Assembly (NCBI GenBank): GCA_900551665.1 | Contig: URWW01000009.1 | Coordinates: forward strand, 1-51,950 | From: an uncultured Collinsella sp. | Lineage (GTDB): Bacteria > Actinomycetota > Coriobacteriia > Coriobacteriales > Coriobacteriaceae | Reading direction: 5' to 3' | DNA: 51,950 nucleotides | Shown: positions 1 to 8,417 of the stretch, in pieces | Layout: every line of letters begins with the position of its first letter | How positions within the stretch are numbered: position 1 is the first letter of the stretch | Position numbers and translations under genes: made by a program | The notes under the pieces: model-generated | The model's database searches: none | Seen by the model: only the letters and a program-made list of their open reading frames with translations | What the model was told of the DNA's origin: nothing

Positions 1-2
1 GC

Positions 3-28
3 ATTCGGGGGCCTTGCGGTCCCCGAAT
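3..28. terminator. Hairpin at window edge, possible terminator
   Basis: Perfect 8-bp inverted repeat ATTCGGGG / CCCCGAAT with a 10-nt loop. No T-run follows on the plus strand; the minus-strand tail lies outside the window, so which transcript it ends cannot be decided. Confidence 0.4.
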
Positions 29-547
29 CATCACCTGTTATCTAAACTGTTAGATATCGGAAATAAGAAAAAAGGCTTTCCAGACGACCCGATGAGCTGA
101 GGGCATCCCTTAGACGCGCCAAACGTCTGCCCGAGGCGGGGCCACCTTCCAAGGTAGCCATCGTAGCGATCATGCGCCGAAAGCAAAGACCGTCTAGAAA
201 TCCCAAGCTATCCCAACAGCGTACTGGATGAAGATTCGCCACAAAGCTGGGGTGAACGCTACCGGCCCCAAACAGAACGAATGACAGACGCGGAGTCTGC
301 ACCCGAATCCCGATACGAACCGGCAGCACCCGTAAATCGGATAACCCTACGTCCAAAGAAGACCAAGGTTGCAACGCGGATCGTATTCAGGGAGGGACGC
401 CTCATGTCGACAGCCGCACGGCCAGACAGACAATCATCGCCCGAAGACGGCCTTGTTCACAAACGGGCTCATCCGAACTTCCAAACGATCGGAAGGTGCC
501 CGTCCACCCACTTCAACCCTTGGAATCAAAGAAGCATCACAAATAAA

Positions 548-581
548 GGGACTGACCCCGGGAGATTCCGGAATCAGTCCC
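548..581 (-). terminator. Terminator of the rpsF-rplI operon
   Basis: Inverted repeat GGGACTGA ... TCAGTCCC with an additional inner CCGG pairing. Read on the minus strand the stem is followed by a T-rich tail (CTTTATTTG). It lies about 80 nt past the rplI stop, so it most likely ends the ribosomal protein operon. Confidence 0.6.
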
Positions 582-660
582 CATAATCAGCCGATTCAAG
601 AACCCCGGCGTTACTCAAATGTCACGGGGCTCATGAGTCGCGTAACTCGAAGCGAGTAAG

Positions 661-1188
661 CTACTCGGCAGCAGCCTCGGTCTCGACCTCGGCGGTCTCC
701 TCAGCGGCGACCTCCTCAGCCTCGACGGTCTCCTCGGCCTGCTCCTCGACGCCCACCAAGACGACGATGGAGGCCTTGATCTCACGGTAGATGGAGATCT
801 CCACCTCGTGGGAACCGGCGACCTTGATCGGCTTGCCAAGCTCAACGCGCTTGCGGTCGATCTCAACGTCGAGCTCGGCCTTGATCGCGTCGGCGATCAT
901 GGCAGCGGTGACGGAGCCGAAGAGGACGCCCTCCTCGCCGACCTTGGCGTCGACGGCGACCTTCTGGCCGTCGAGCTTAGCCTTGAGAGCGTTGGCGTCG
1001 GCCAGGCGGACAGCCTCACGCTTCTCGATGTTGTTGCGACGCTCCTCGAGCTGCTTCAGGTTGCCCTTGGTAGCAGCAACGGCGAGCTTCTGCGGAATCA
1101 GGTAGTTCTCGGCGTAACCCTGAGCGACGTCGATGACGTCACCCTCGCCGCCCTTGCCCTTGATCTCACCAAGCAGAACAACTTTCAT
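661..1188 (-). CDS. rplI: 50S ribosomal protein bL9 with acidic C-terminal tail
   Basis: Large-subunit ribosomal protein that binds 23S rRNA near the L1 stalk. The N-terminal bL9 domain is clear: MKVVLLGEIKGKGGEGD at the start and the G-Y-x-x-N-Y-L-I-P motif near residues 24-32, then a long connecting helix rich in Lys/Arg/Glu and a C-terminal domain. At 175 residues it is longer than the usual ~150 because of a tail from about residue 148 made almost only of Glu, Ala, Thr and Val. It is the last gene of the rpsF-ssb-rpsR-rplI operon, 11 nt after rpsR. The role of the acidic tail is unknown. Confidence 0.96.
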   Translation of the reverse strand: MKVVLLGEIKGKGGEGDVIDVAQGYAENYLIPQKLAVAATKGNLKQLEERRNNIEKREAVRLADANALKAKLDGQKVAVDAKVGEEGVLFGSVTAAMIADAIKAELDVEIDRKRVELGKPIKVAGSHEVEISIYREIKASIVVLVGVEEQAEETVEAEEVAAEETAEVETEAAAE

Positions 1189-1199
1189 GGGTACCCTCC

Positions 1200-1466
1200 C
1201 TACTTCTTCTCGCGAGGACCGCGGGTGGACACCACGGGCACGGCGTACGGCAGAAGAGCCATCTCGCGGGCACGCTTGATAGCGTTCGCGATGTCGTGCT
1301 GATGCTGCGTGCAGGCGCCAGTGACGCGGCGCGGCTTGATCTTGCCGCGATCGGTCATGTACTTGCGAAGGAGCTGAGTATCCTTGTAGTCGATGAACTC
1401 AGTGTTCTCCTTGCAGAACTGGCAGTACTTGCGACGCGGCTGACGGGCAGAATAATCATTAGCCAT
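1200..1466 (-). CDS. rpsR: 30S ribosomal protein bS18
   Basis: Small-subunit ribosomal protein that pairs with bS6 on the 16S rRNA platform. The 88-residue product shows the family core: RRKYCQFC near residues 11-19, then DYKDTQLLRKY, RGKIKPRRVTG and HQHDIANAIKRARE. The CxxC pair plus a later Cys in TGACTQHQ suggests a zinc-binding (C+) form, although only three cysteines are seen. It lies between ssb and rplI in the usual order, and the start is the ATG at 1466. Confidence 0.96.
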   Translation of the reverse strand: MANDYSARQPRRKYCQFCKENTEFIDYKDTQLLRKYMTDRGKIKPRRVTGACTQHQHDIANAIKRAREMALLPYAVPVVSTRGPREKK

Positions 1467-1525
1467 GTCTCAATACCTTTCGTGACGACGGTGCGAGCGA
1501 ACTCTCACCGTCAATTACACACCCC

Positions 1526-2005
1526 TTAGAACGGGATGTCCTCATCGTAGACGTCGACCGCAGGGGGAACCGGAGCCGCCATGGGCGCCGGAGCCTGCTG
1601 CGGAGCGGGCGCGGGGGCGTAGCCGCCCTGCTGGCCGTAAGACGGGGCGGGGGCGTAGCCGCCTGCCTCACCCTGCTGGCCGCGGGACATGAACTCGATC
1701 TCATCGACGATGACCTCGAGCTTGCTGCGGCGCTGGCCGTCACGCTCCCAGGAGCTATAACGGAGCTTGCCCTCGATAGCGACCTTCGACCCCTTCGAGA
1801 GATAGCGGCTCACGGCCTCCGCACGGGTGCCGAACATCGTGCAGTCCACGAAGTTCGGGTAGTCCTCCCACTCGCCCGTCTGAGGATTGCGACGACGGTC
1901 GTTGACCGCCACGCCGAAGCTCAGGACCTGGGTGCCGCTCGCAGTGGCGCGCAGCTCGGGATCGCGGGTGAGATTACCGGAAATGTTGACTCGATTGATG
2001 CTCAT
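1526..2005 (-). CDS. ssb: Single-stranded DNA-binding protein
   Basis: Coats single-stranded DNA during replication, repair and recombination and recruits partners through its C-terminal tip. The 159-residue product has an OB-fold domain over residues 1-108 (MSINRVNISGNLTRDPE; SWERDGQRRSKLEVIVDEI), a low-complexity Gly/Ala/Pro/Gln/Tyr linker with repeated GYAPAP segments, and the classic acidic tip ending D-E-D-I-P-F. It sits between rpsF and rpsR as in most bacteria, so it is co-expressed with the ribosomal proteins. Confidence 0.97.
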   Translation of the reverse strand: MSINRVNISGNLTRDPELRATASGTQVLSFGVAVNDRRRNPQTGEWEDYPNFVDCTMFGTRAEAVSRYLSKGSKVAIEGKLRYSSWERDGQRRSKLEVIVDEIEFMSRGQQGEAGGYAPAPSYGQQGGYAPAPAPQQAPAPMAAPVPPAVDVYDEDIPF

Positions 2006-2058
2006 ACGTGTTCACTACCTCTCACGCGGCGTTAATGGGCCGCATCCATACAAATGAC

Positions 2059-2352
2059 CTACTCCTGGTCGTCGCGACGGACGATCATGTGGCGGATCAC
2101 GGCGTCGGTAATACGAAGCACGCGATCGAGCTCCGCGATGGAAGCCGGGTCTGCATGGAAGTTGATGAGGGTGTAGTCACCTTCGGTGAGCTTGTCGATC
2201 TCGTAAGCGAGCTTGCGCTTGCCCCACTCGTCGACGTTGTCGACCTTACCATTGCCCTCGGCGATCGTGTTGTCGATGCGCTTCATCACGGCGAGACGAG
2301 TCTCGGGATCGAGGTTGGGGTCAACGAAGAACAGCAGTTCATAAGCCTTCAT
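2059..2352 (-). CDS. rpsF: 30S ribosomal protein bS6
   Basis: Small-subunit protein that binds 16S rRNA together with bS18. The 97-residue product begins MKAYELLFFVDPNL and contains the family pattern WGKRKLAYEIDKLTEGDY and a C-terminal VIRHMIVR. I chose the ATG at 2352 because AGGAGGTGACC lies immediately upstream; an in-frame start 21 nt earlier would swallow that site. It is the first gene of the operon and follows a promoter and a hairpin that resembles an S6:S18 feedback leader. Confidence 0.96.
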   Translation of the reverse strand: MKAYELLFFVDPNLDPETRLAVMKRIDNTIAEGNGKVDNVDEWGKRKLAYEIDKLTEGDYTLINFHADPASIAELDRVLRITDAVIRHMIVRRDDQE

Positions 2353-2374
2353 GTGGTCACCTCCTCTGGACAAA

Positions 2375-2405
2375 CGGCTTCGGGTCGTGAAGGTGCGCCC
2401 GAAGC
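2375..2405 (-). promoter_or_regulatory. Possible S6:S18 ribosomal protein leader hairpin
   Basis: In the rpsF leader a perfect 8-bp stem (GCTTCGGG / CCCGAAGC) closes a 13-nt loop and is directly followed by a G, giving a CCG at the base of its 3' side, some 25 nt before the rpsF start. Known rpsF leaders bind the S6-S18 complex through a stem with a conserved CCG; the match here is by eye only. Confidence 0.4.
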
Positions 2406-2421
2406 AGGAAAAGACATGCTA

Positions 2422-2449
2422 ACTATAGCCGAGTCTGCACATCTTGCAA
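2422..2449 (-). promoter_or_regulatory. Sigma-A-type promoter of rpsF operon
   Basis: On the minus strand TTGCAA and TATAGT are separated by 16 nt, about 70 nt upstream of the rpsF start. This is the only good promoter match in the rpsF upstream region. Confidence 0.55.
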
Positions 2450-2655
2450 GGTGTCCGCTGCCGCACCCCATGACCTCCACATTTTCGAGCACTTCTGCCA
2501 GATGCCCAAACATGTGATCCGCCACGTGATAAGCATGCCACGCCGCCCAGACACAAATCCGCTCCCCGTCGCATCGCGTCTTCTCCGATATCTCGCCTCC
2601 GTCCTCCCCCACCTGAAAGACGCAGCGTGCGGGCAACGCGGCCGAAAAGCAAAAT
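2450..2655. other. Intergenic, no gene seen
   Basis: Between the rpsF promoter and the terminator of the DUF4013 gene nothing recognisable is present. Several overlapping open frames occur in a C-rich sequence and look like chance frames. Confidence 0.5.
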
Positions 2656-2701
2656 GTGCCCCAGCTGCATTTCTCACAAACAAGAAACGCAACTGGGGCA
2701 C
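2656..2701 (-). terminator. Terminator of the DUF4013 gene
   Basis: Long hairpin: GTGCCCCAG-C-TGC pairs with GCA-A-CTGGGGCAC, extended inside by TTCT/AGAA. On the minus strand it is followed by ATTTTGCTTTT. It lies 26 nt after the stop of the gene at 2728-4032. Confidence 0.7.
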
Positions 2702-2727
2702 TATGGAAAACGAAGGCTATCCCGAAC

Positions 2728-4032
2728 CTATTCCGTGATGGGGCCGCCGTCCTCATCGCCGGGAGTATTCTCGGTGCTGATCGGCCCGAGCGGAATGGGC
2801 TTCTTCTCAACAACCGGAGTGGCATCAACCTGGGTCTCCTCAACAGCCTCAACTTGGGCAGTCTCGGAAGTCTTCACCTCAGCCTCAGCAAAACCTGACT
2901 CATGCGAGGATCCGGCCCCCTCGGCATCGGCAGACGCAGTCGGCTCGACATGCTCGCCGCAATCAACGGAGCAGCTAGACTCCTCAGGCCCAATGGGGTC
3001 GATCGATTCAACGGGGTCGACGGAATCGGTAGGCTCGAGAGGCTCGACGGGCTGGGCGGCCTCGACGGGGGCAGAGGCTACGGAATCGGGCTCTCCAGCC
3101 GGCGAGGCCATAGGATCAACCGGTGCGGAGGCGCAAGCCGTGCGAGCACCGTGGTGGGGAACATCGTCGGGCAGGGGAGCAGACGAGACACCCCAGCGGT
3201 TCACGTCAAAACGTGCGAACCACTGCCCCATCGCATTCACACTCACCAGATTCATCGCCGTCGAGATCACATTGCCCACGAACAGCAGGGCCATCAAAAG
3301 CAGCACGAAGAGCAAAACCGGGCCGGCGCCCATGCGCAGGAGCTGGTCGGCCAGGAAGTGCCAGCCGGTCATATAGCCATCCGAAAGCCCAATCACGGCA
3401 GTGGCGCTCAGCAGGCCGCCCATCAGCACGAGCATGGCCACCATCGCCACAACGAACGCGTAGGCCGAAGACGCCACGGCACCGATGAGGGTTACCAGCA
3501 GGACCTTGCAAAAGCCGCCGAAGTCGCGAACGACCATCTGGAACAGTCGGTCGAGGCGCCATCCGGCGGAAAAGCTGTCGTACAGCGTTCCGCGCAGCGC
3601 CGCCGCCTGCAAAAACGTACCGGCGAACACCATGATAACGAGGTCGAGCAAGAAGAACGTCGCTCCGGAAGCCAGGATGACCGAGTTCGCAAGACCGCTG
3701 CCGCCCGTGGTCATCGCCATCAATGCGGCAAGCGAACCAGGAAACAGAATCTGCAGGACCAGGCCGCAGACAAAAGCAAGGGAAATCGTGATGAGGAAGG
3801 CGCGGGCGCCCGTGGAAATAACCTTGCCGTAGTCAACGCCGCGCTGCTTGGGAGCAGATTCCACGCCCCAGGCAGTGAGCCGCGCCCACTCGAGGCCATA
3901 GCCGAGCACGGCGATCTGACCCAATATCGGAATCCAGCTGACCAACGTCAGAACGAGCAGCGGTTTAACCCATCCCTTGTCGCGCGTGAGCATCCGCCAC
4001 GATGACATGAAACCAACTTCACCAGTTTGCAT
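2728..4032 (-). CDS. DUF4013 integral membrane protein with acidic tail
   Basis: The first ~290 residues fit the DUF4013 membrane family: an amphipathic start (SSWRMLTRDKGWVKPLLVL), hydrophobic helices near residues 24-45, 75-100, 105-130 and 165-265, and conserved small-residue turns. The function of the family is not known. The remaining ~140 residues are a disordered acidic tail built from short Pro-Val-Glu/Ser-Asp-Pro repeats that should face the cytoplasm or the outside depending on topology. The ATG at 4032 has GAGGAA upstream. It is a single-gene unit with its own terminator, and nothing in the context shows its role. Confidence 0.8.
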   Translation of the reverse strand: MQTGEVGFMSSWRMLTRDKGWVKPLLVLTLVSWIPILGQIAVLGYGLEWARLTAWGVESAPKQRGVDYGKVISTGARAFLITISLAFVCGLVLQILFPGSLAALMAMTTGGSGLANSVILASGATFFLLDLVIMVFAGTFLQAAALRGTLYDSFSAGWRLDRLFQMVVRDFGGFCKVLLVTLIGAVASSAYAFVVAMVAMLVLMGGLLSATAVIGLSDGYMTGWHFLADQLLRMGAGPVLLFVLLLMALLFVGNVISTAMNLVSVNAMGQWFARFDVNRWGVSSAPLPDDVPHHGARTACASAPVDPMASPAGEPDSVASAPVEAAQPVEPLEPTDSVDPVESIDPIGPEESSCSVDCGEHVEPTASADAEGAGSSHESGFAEAEVKTSETAQVEAVEETQVDATPVVEKKPIPLGPISTENTPGDEDGGPITE

Positions 4033-4272
4033 GCGTGCCCCAATTCCTCAGTCTTCGCCATTTGCATGACTGAAGTGTATCCCGATGAGCGAGACATTTT
4101 CACCTGCGCACGCCATCATTAAGCACAGCTTAAGCCGCTCGCAAGAACCCCCTAAGGCGCATGCGCCCCGCACTGGCAGAGTCCGGATTACCGGGCAAAA
4201 GAAGCGCGGCGATAAAACACCCGGCGCCGAGCGCGCCCTCGCGGGTCATGGCCCGTGGCCGATATACAAAAA

Positions 4273-4293
4273 AACGAGCCAACCGGGCTCGTT
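4273..4293 (-). terminator. Terminator after tRNA-Ser(CGA)
   Basis: AACGAGCC-aacc-GGGCTCGTT forms a strong stem; on the minus strand a run of T follows (GTTTTTTTGTAT). It lies about 15 nt past the tRNA 3' end. Confidence 0.85.
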
Positions 4294-4307
4294 AACGCAA
4301 TGCATGA

Positions 4308-4398
4308 TGGCGGAGGAGGAGGGATTCGAACCCTCGTACGGGGAGTACCCGTAAACGGTTTTCGAGACCGCCGCATTCAACCACTCTGCCACTCCTCC
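4308..4398 (-). tRNA. tRNA-Ser (anticodon CGA, reads UCG)
   Basis: A 91-nt tRNA with the long variable arm typical of serine. The acceptor stem GGAGGAG pairs with CTCCTCC, discriminator G, and CCA is encoded. The anticodon loop reads CTCGAAA, giving CGA. The T-arm GAGGGTTCGAATCCCTC is intact. It is downstream of tRNA-Ser(GGA) in the same direction. Confidence 0.93.
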
Positions 4399-4413
4399 GT
4401 TAAGAAGTGAAAA

Positions 4414-4442
4414 CGGCACGCCATCCAATTGGATGCGTGCCG
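4414..4442 (-). terminator. Hairpin between the two tRNA-Ser genes
   Basis: CGGCACG and CATCC pair with GGATG and CGTGCCG around an AATT loop with one bulged C; the minus strand continues with GTTTTCACTTCTT. It could be a terminator or a processing hairpin. Confidence 0.5.
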
Positions 4443-4452
4443 CTGAAAGTTC

Positions 4453-4543
4453 TGGCGGAGAGTCAGGGATTTGAACCCTGGAGACGCTTTTGGCGCCTAC
4501 ACGATTTCCAATCGTGCTCCTTCGGCCACTCGGACAACTCTCC
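4453..4543 (-). tRNA. tRNA-Ser (anticodon GGA, reads UCC/UCU)
   Basis: A 91-nt serine tRNA with long variable arm. Acceptor GGAGAGT pairs with ACTCTCC, discriminator G, CCA encoded. The anticodon loop TTGGAAA between CACGA and TCGTG stems gives GGA. The T-arm contains GGTTCAAATCC. Confidence 0.93.
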
Positions 4544-4558
4544 GTGAATGCAGGGGCT

Positions 4559-4586
4559 ATTGTACCGTAAGTTGAACGGGATGCAA
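4559..4586 (-). promoter_or_regulatory. Promoter of the tRNA-Ser genes
   Basis: On the minus strand TTGCAT and TACAAT are separated by 16 nt, ending about 15 nt before the mature 5' end of tRNA-Ser(GGA). Placement fits a tRNA promoter. Confidence 0.6.
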
Positions 4587-4682
4587 CAGTATTTCTTCGA
4601 AAAGGGGTCGAAATTGCTCCACTCCCTCCATAACTCGCTCCGCTAAGATGGTTGGGCCAGTTGATTTTCCCAGGGAGGCACC

Positions 4683-5537
4683 GTGTTCCCGGCCGTATTC
4701 GCAGTCACGCAAAGCGCCGTTTCCGCTTCCGCCATCGCGGCCGAGAGCGTCGCGATCCCCCTCGCGTTCGAGATGCTCGCCGTCGTCGTGGCGGCCGCGA
4801 CGGGGGCGCTCACCGCGCGCGAGAACAAGCTCGATCTCGTGGGCGCCATCGGCCTTGCGGTGCTCGTCTCCCTCGGCGGCGGTCTCATCCGTGACGTTAT
4901 CCTGCAGGAAGGAAACGTCTACATACTCCGCCAACCGCTCGCGCTCCCCGTCGCTGTCGCAACGGCCGCAGCGGTGTTCACGTTCCCCGTCATGGTCGAA
5001 AAGCCCGACCGTCTCGTGGCGGTGCTCGACATCTTTTCCGTCGGCCTGTTCGCCGTCATGGGCGCAGATAAGACGATGCTCTACGGCTACCCCGCCATCA
5101 CCTGCGTGATGATGGGCTTCTTCACTGCCGTCGGTGGCGGCCTCCTGCGCGATGTGTGCCTTGCTCGCATCCCCTTCATCTTCCAACGCAGCAACCTGTA
5201 CGCCATCGCCGCGATCGCCGGGGCGTTCGCCTACATCGCGCTCGTAAAGTATCTTGGCGTGTGGAACATCGCAGCGGCCGTGGTGAGCGTCGCCGTCACC
5301 ATGGCGATCCGCTGGTGGTCCATCCGCTACAACATCATGAGCCCCACCGAGGTGGACCTGCACAAGCTCCCCGAGCCAGTCAAGAAGGTCGCCCGTCCCG
5401 TAGTGCGACCCGTACGCAAGGCTGCGCAACACGTGAGCTCCAGGACGACCCAGGCGGCGGAACGGGCCCGCCGGCGCAAACTCGAGAGCCAGCACCAACG
5501 CGATCGCCGGCGGGAAACCCGGAGACGCCGGGACTGA
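4683..5537 (+). CDS. TRIC-type (UPF0126/YicG family) membrane protein
   Basis: Predicted integral membrane protein of the bacterial TRIC cation-channel family (UPF0126), in which two three-helix repeats each carry a Gly-rich motif. Both motifs are visible: GGGLIRDV near residue 65 and GGGLLRDV near residue 155. About seven hydrophobic helices span residues 15-225, followed by a 60-residue very basic tail (RARRRK, RRRETRRRRD) that should be cytoplasmic. The GTG at 4683 is preceded by CAGGGAGGCACC. Family members conduct monovalent cations; the substrate here is not known. It stands alone, opposite in direction to its neighbours. Confidence 0.85.
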   Translation: MFPAVFAVTQSAVSASAIAAESVAIPLAFEMLAVVVAAATGALTARENKLDLVGAIGLAVLVSLGGGLIRDVILQEGNVYILRQPLALPVAVATAAAVFTFPVMVEKPDRLVAVLDIFSVGLFAVMGADKTMLYGYPAITCVMMGFFTAVGGGLLRDVCLARIPFIFQRSNLYAIAAIAGAFAYIALVKYLGVWNIAAAVVSVAVTMAIRWWSIRYNIMSPTEVDLHKLPEPVKKVARPVVRPVRKAAQHVSSRTTQAAERARRRKLESQHQRDRRRETRRRRD

Positions 5538-5668
5538 CCGGCGTAGACGCGCTGCCACCGACCCTCTCTCCGCCTTTTCGGTTTTGAGCACGACTCGGAA
5601 ACGCCTCGCATGGAACAGGCGGCCGGTCGAAAAGCGGCCACTCGCCGAGCACGCTCCAATTGACGAGA

Positions 5669-5700
5669 AGCGGGCCGCCGCCCAAAGGCGACGACCCGCT
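5669..5700 (-). terminator. Terminator of the LPKTG adhesin gene
   Basis: AGCGGG ... CGCC-caaa-GGCG ... CCCGCT is a near-perfect 32-nt hairpin 26 nt past the adhesin stop. The minus strand continues TTCTCGTC, a weak T-tract. Confidence 0.6.
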
Positions 5701-5725
5701 GACGTTCGGCTATGCGTACCGAGAA

Positions 5726-8149
5726 CTAGCGCTTGCGGAGCTTGGTTGCGACGACCAGCGCAGCTGCGCCGGTGATGCCGGCGACCATCATCGGCAACAT
5801 GGACGCATCCCCCGTCTTGGGGAGCTTGTTCGTGGGCTTGGCCTCAGACTTGCCTTCATCGGCCTTCACCCAACCGCCGTACAGCGTGATATCGGCCGTG
5901 ACGGCATCCTTGGTGAAATCCCACTTCTCAGCGACAGTGCCGTCGGCGTTCTTCACCTTGAACCAGCCGAGGAACTTCCAACCCTTGAGGGTCGGGGCCG
6001 TCGGCTCATCCAGCAGCGCACCATCCTTGACAGTGACGGCGGTAGGCTTGCCGGCGCCGGACTCGAAGGTCACCGTGAACTCCTTGGGGAGCTTGGCCAC
6101 AACGGTCTCGGCCTTGGTCATCGTCTCGGTGAGCTTGGCATCGGCGAAATACGTGTCGCACTGGGCACAGTACCAGTGCTCGACGATACCCTCGGCATCG
6201 ATGGTCGCCGCCTTGGCCGGAACATGCACGGCCTTATGGCCGAGCTTGGGCGAGACAAGGGAAGCGGGGTCGGTGACCTCTTCCTTCATGTCCTTGTCGC
6301 GGTACAAGGCACCGCAGTCCTTGCACTTCCAATGGGCCTTCGAACCGTTCGCATCGCAGGTGGCGGGCACCTCGGCGACCGCGACGAGCGTGTGCTTGTG
6401 CACGCCAAAGCTACCATCGGGATTCTTATTCAGACCGGAACCGGGGACGATGTAGCCCTCGTCGGGAATGGCCCCCTTGTACGTGCCACCGGAAATCTCA
6501 ACGTCATTGGCGGTATTGCTCTCGCTGTCAGTGAAGATGACCTGCTGATTTTCGGTGCTGATGAACGTTCCGCCGCTCACGACCACCTTGCCATCCTCGA
6601 CACCCTTGGCGCCCATGAGGTTGAAAACACCGCCTGCAGCGCCGTCGGAAGGATCGATGGTGCCGCCGGAGACGGTCAGGTTGTTCCAATTAAGGATGGC
6701 GGCATCTGCGCCGTTCTTCACCTCGCCGCTCTTGATGACCATGACGCCATAAGAATCGTTCTTGAGATACTTGCCACCGTCGATAACGCCACCGTCGAGA
6801 ATCAACTCTGCGAAATACCCCGAGGCGTTGGGCTTGCCGCTAAACCAACCATTGTCGATGACACTCGAATAACCGGCAGGCGAACCGTCCTTGTGAAGCA
6901 ACTCGACCTTGGAGCCAGCGTTGATGGTCAGCTTGCCGTGGTTCAAGACGGTGTAATAGGAGTTTCCATTATGGTTGCTGGGATCGAGCGTACCCGCCTC
7001 GGCAGAACGCTTGAATGTCCCTCCAGAAAGCGCGGTGACAGAACCCTCTTCGGTTGCCAGGGCCGCACGTTGATGGCTCACGTTGTCCACCACGCCACCA
7101 CCGGCAGAATCGACGACGGTCAGATTTCCCTTGTTGACGATGGTGTGATTCCCGTCGGGGTTGGTGAGCTTGTGACCGGCGAGGTCGAGCGTGATGCTCT
7201 TGCCCGCGGGAATGACGATGGACTCCGTCTCGTCACTGAGCAATTTGACGGTCGCGCCATCGGCGTTCCCAATCGCCTCAGAAAGAGTCTTGTATGTCTT
7301 GACCTCGTCGCCCTTGATGACCTTGGCCGCAATCTTCACGATTCCGCCCTGGTCACTCCACTCGTGATTCTCAGAAAGGGCAATGGAAACGCCAGGCCCC
7401 TTTTTAACCTCAAAGACATTGGCGGCGTCACCAACGGGGCTGAGCACCGCGGCGCTCAGGTCTCCCCCCTCAAGATTCAGGACGGGCGCGGATCCCGATC
7501 CAGCTCCCGCCACAGACAGCTCGATTTTGCCTGCGATCTCCCCCGCACCGGTGGCGACAACGACGTTCGGACACGGATAGCTAGCGAAACGACACACGTC
7601 GAACGCGGCCTTGGGGCCCGCACCTCCGGCGTAGATGTTGGTATTGGCGCCGATTTTCACGTTGCCGCTGTTGTTGGACAACGTGTACTGCGTGTTCGAG
7701 CCTCCTTTGAGGGTCACCCCCTCGAGCGTCAAGTTGGCGTAGTTCTGAATCAAAATGGCGGCAGTGGTCGACGTCGTTGTAATCGTGCCGTTCGTGAATG
7801 TCAGGTTACTGCCATCAAGCAGTTGGAATGCGTTGGTCTCGGTGCCTGGAGAGCCAACCGTAGGATCGGTCACCGTGTATGTTTTACCCCCAAGGTCGAG
7901 CTTAAATTTCTGTTCCCTGGAGACCACAACTCCAGGACCGGTCAAATCCTTCATCAGCTTGATCGTCTCGCCCTGAGACTCTTTACCCTTTGCAATGGCT
8001 TCGACAGCCTCGGGCAACGAGGCGTACTCGTTATTCCCGATCCTGACGTCACCCATCTCCGCGTATGCGGCGGGCGCAAATCCCACCGCGGCGGCGATCA
8101 TCACCGCGAGGAGCGATAGGATGCGCGGGGCCTTACTCCATTTCCTCAT
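5726..8149 (-). CDS. LPKTG cell-wall-anchored adhesin, beta-helix and InlB-type repeats
   Basis: Predicted secreted surface protein of 807 residues. A signal peptide (basic MRKWSKAPR then a hydrophobic stretch ending APAAYA) is followed by a long region of short beta-strand repeats with motifs like NLTVSGGTID, suggesting a right-handed beta-helix. Two zinc-ribbon-like repeats follow (ATC-x-x-x-G ... W-x-C-x-x-C-G, the second lacking the first Cys), then an InlB/Listeria-Bacteroides repeat (GWKFLGWF ... LYGGW). The C-terminus has LPKTGD, a hydrophobic helix and KLRKR, the sortase A sorting signal. I chose the ATG at 8149 because it starts the signal peptide and has GGAAGGAC upstream; earlier in-frame starts add 80 unrelated residues. 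Confidence 0.85.
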   Translation of the reverse strand: MRKWSKAPRILSLLAVMIAAAVGFAPAAYAEMGDVRIGNNEYASLPEAVEAIAKGKESQGETIKLMKDLTGPGVVVSREQKFKLDLGGKTYTVTDPTVGSPGTETNAFQLLDGSNLTFTNGTITTTSTTAAILIQNYANLTLEGVTLKGGSNTQYTLSNNSGNVKIGANTNIYAGGAGPKAAFDVCRFASYPCPNVVVATGAGEIAGKIELSVAGAGSGSAPVLNLEGGDLSAAVLSPVGDAANVFEVKKGPGVSIALSENHEWSDQGGIVKIAAKVIKGDEVKTYKTLSEAIGNADGATVKLLSDETESIVIPAGKSITLDLAGHKLTNPDGNHTIVNKGNLTVVDSAGGGVVDNVSHQRAALATEEGSVTALSGGTFKRSAEAGTLDPSNHNGNSYYTVLNHGKLTINAGSKVELLHKDGSPAGYSSVIDNGWFSGKPNASGYFAELILDGGVIDGGKYLKNDSYGVMVIKSGEVKNGADAAILNWNNLTVSGGTIDPSDGAAGGVFNLMGAKGVEDGKVVVSGGTFISTENQQVIFTDSESNTANDVEISGGTYKGAIPDEGYIVPGSGLNKNPDGSFGVHKHTLVAVAEVPATCDANGSKAHWKCKDCGALYRDKDMKEEVTDPASLVSPKLGHKAVHVPAKAATIDAEGIVEHWYCAQCDTYFADAKLTETMTKAETVVAKLPKEFTVTFESGAGKPTAVTVKDGALLDEPTAPTLKGWKFLGWFKVKNADGTVAEKWDFTKDAVTADITLYGGWVKADEGKSEAKPTNKLPKTGDASMLPMMVAGITGAAALVVATKLRKR

Positions 8150-8378
8150 CGTTCGGTCCTTCCATCCGTATACTCGGCCTTTTGGCCACTTGAAATTATG
8201 ATACCCCGCCATTTGAGCGGAGAATTCAACCCCTGCGCAAGCTATCGCCGACCGTGATGTTCCATCCCACAAATGGCAGGGTGAAACGTCAAGGGATGAC
8301 GAGCGACCGTTAGGGTCCGGACGGACGCTCGGGGAGACCGCCTCTCCGATGCGCATGCGGAACTCGACGACCCAAAAA

Positions 8379-8402
8379 AGCCCTCCCATCTAAGGGAGGG
8401 CT
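8379..8402 (-). terminator. Terminator of purB
   Basis: AGCCCTCCC-atctaa-GGGAGGGCT is a perfect 9-bp stem; on the minus strand it is followed by TTTTTTGGG. It starts 16 nt after the purB stop. Confidence 0.88.
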
Positions 8403-8417
8403 GGAAAAGACGGAACT

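Larger units (their letters stand above)
1..660. other. Non-coding stretch at left edge
   Basis: No convincing gene is seen between the window edge and the rplI stop. Short open frames exist on both strands but have no recognisable protein, no good ribosome binding site and overlap each other. The stretch holds two hairpins described separately (3-28 and 548-581) and a small inverted repeat (ACTCG-AAG-CGAGT, 645-657) just after the rplI stop. A structured RNA cannot be excluded, but I could not match tmRNA, RNase P RNA or SRP RNA landmarks. Confidence 0.5.

Noticed and set aside
42..659. Short frames on both strands at the left edge
   Set aside because: Overlapping, no family resemblance and no translation signals.
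4085..4354. 89-codon frame running into tRNA-Ser
   Set aside because: It ends within the tRNA gene, a common false frame.
5660..8119. 819-codon open frame on the plus strand
   Set aside because: It is the complement of the LPKTG adhesin gene, has no recognisable domains and arises from GC-rich codon bias.
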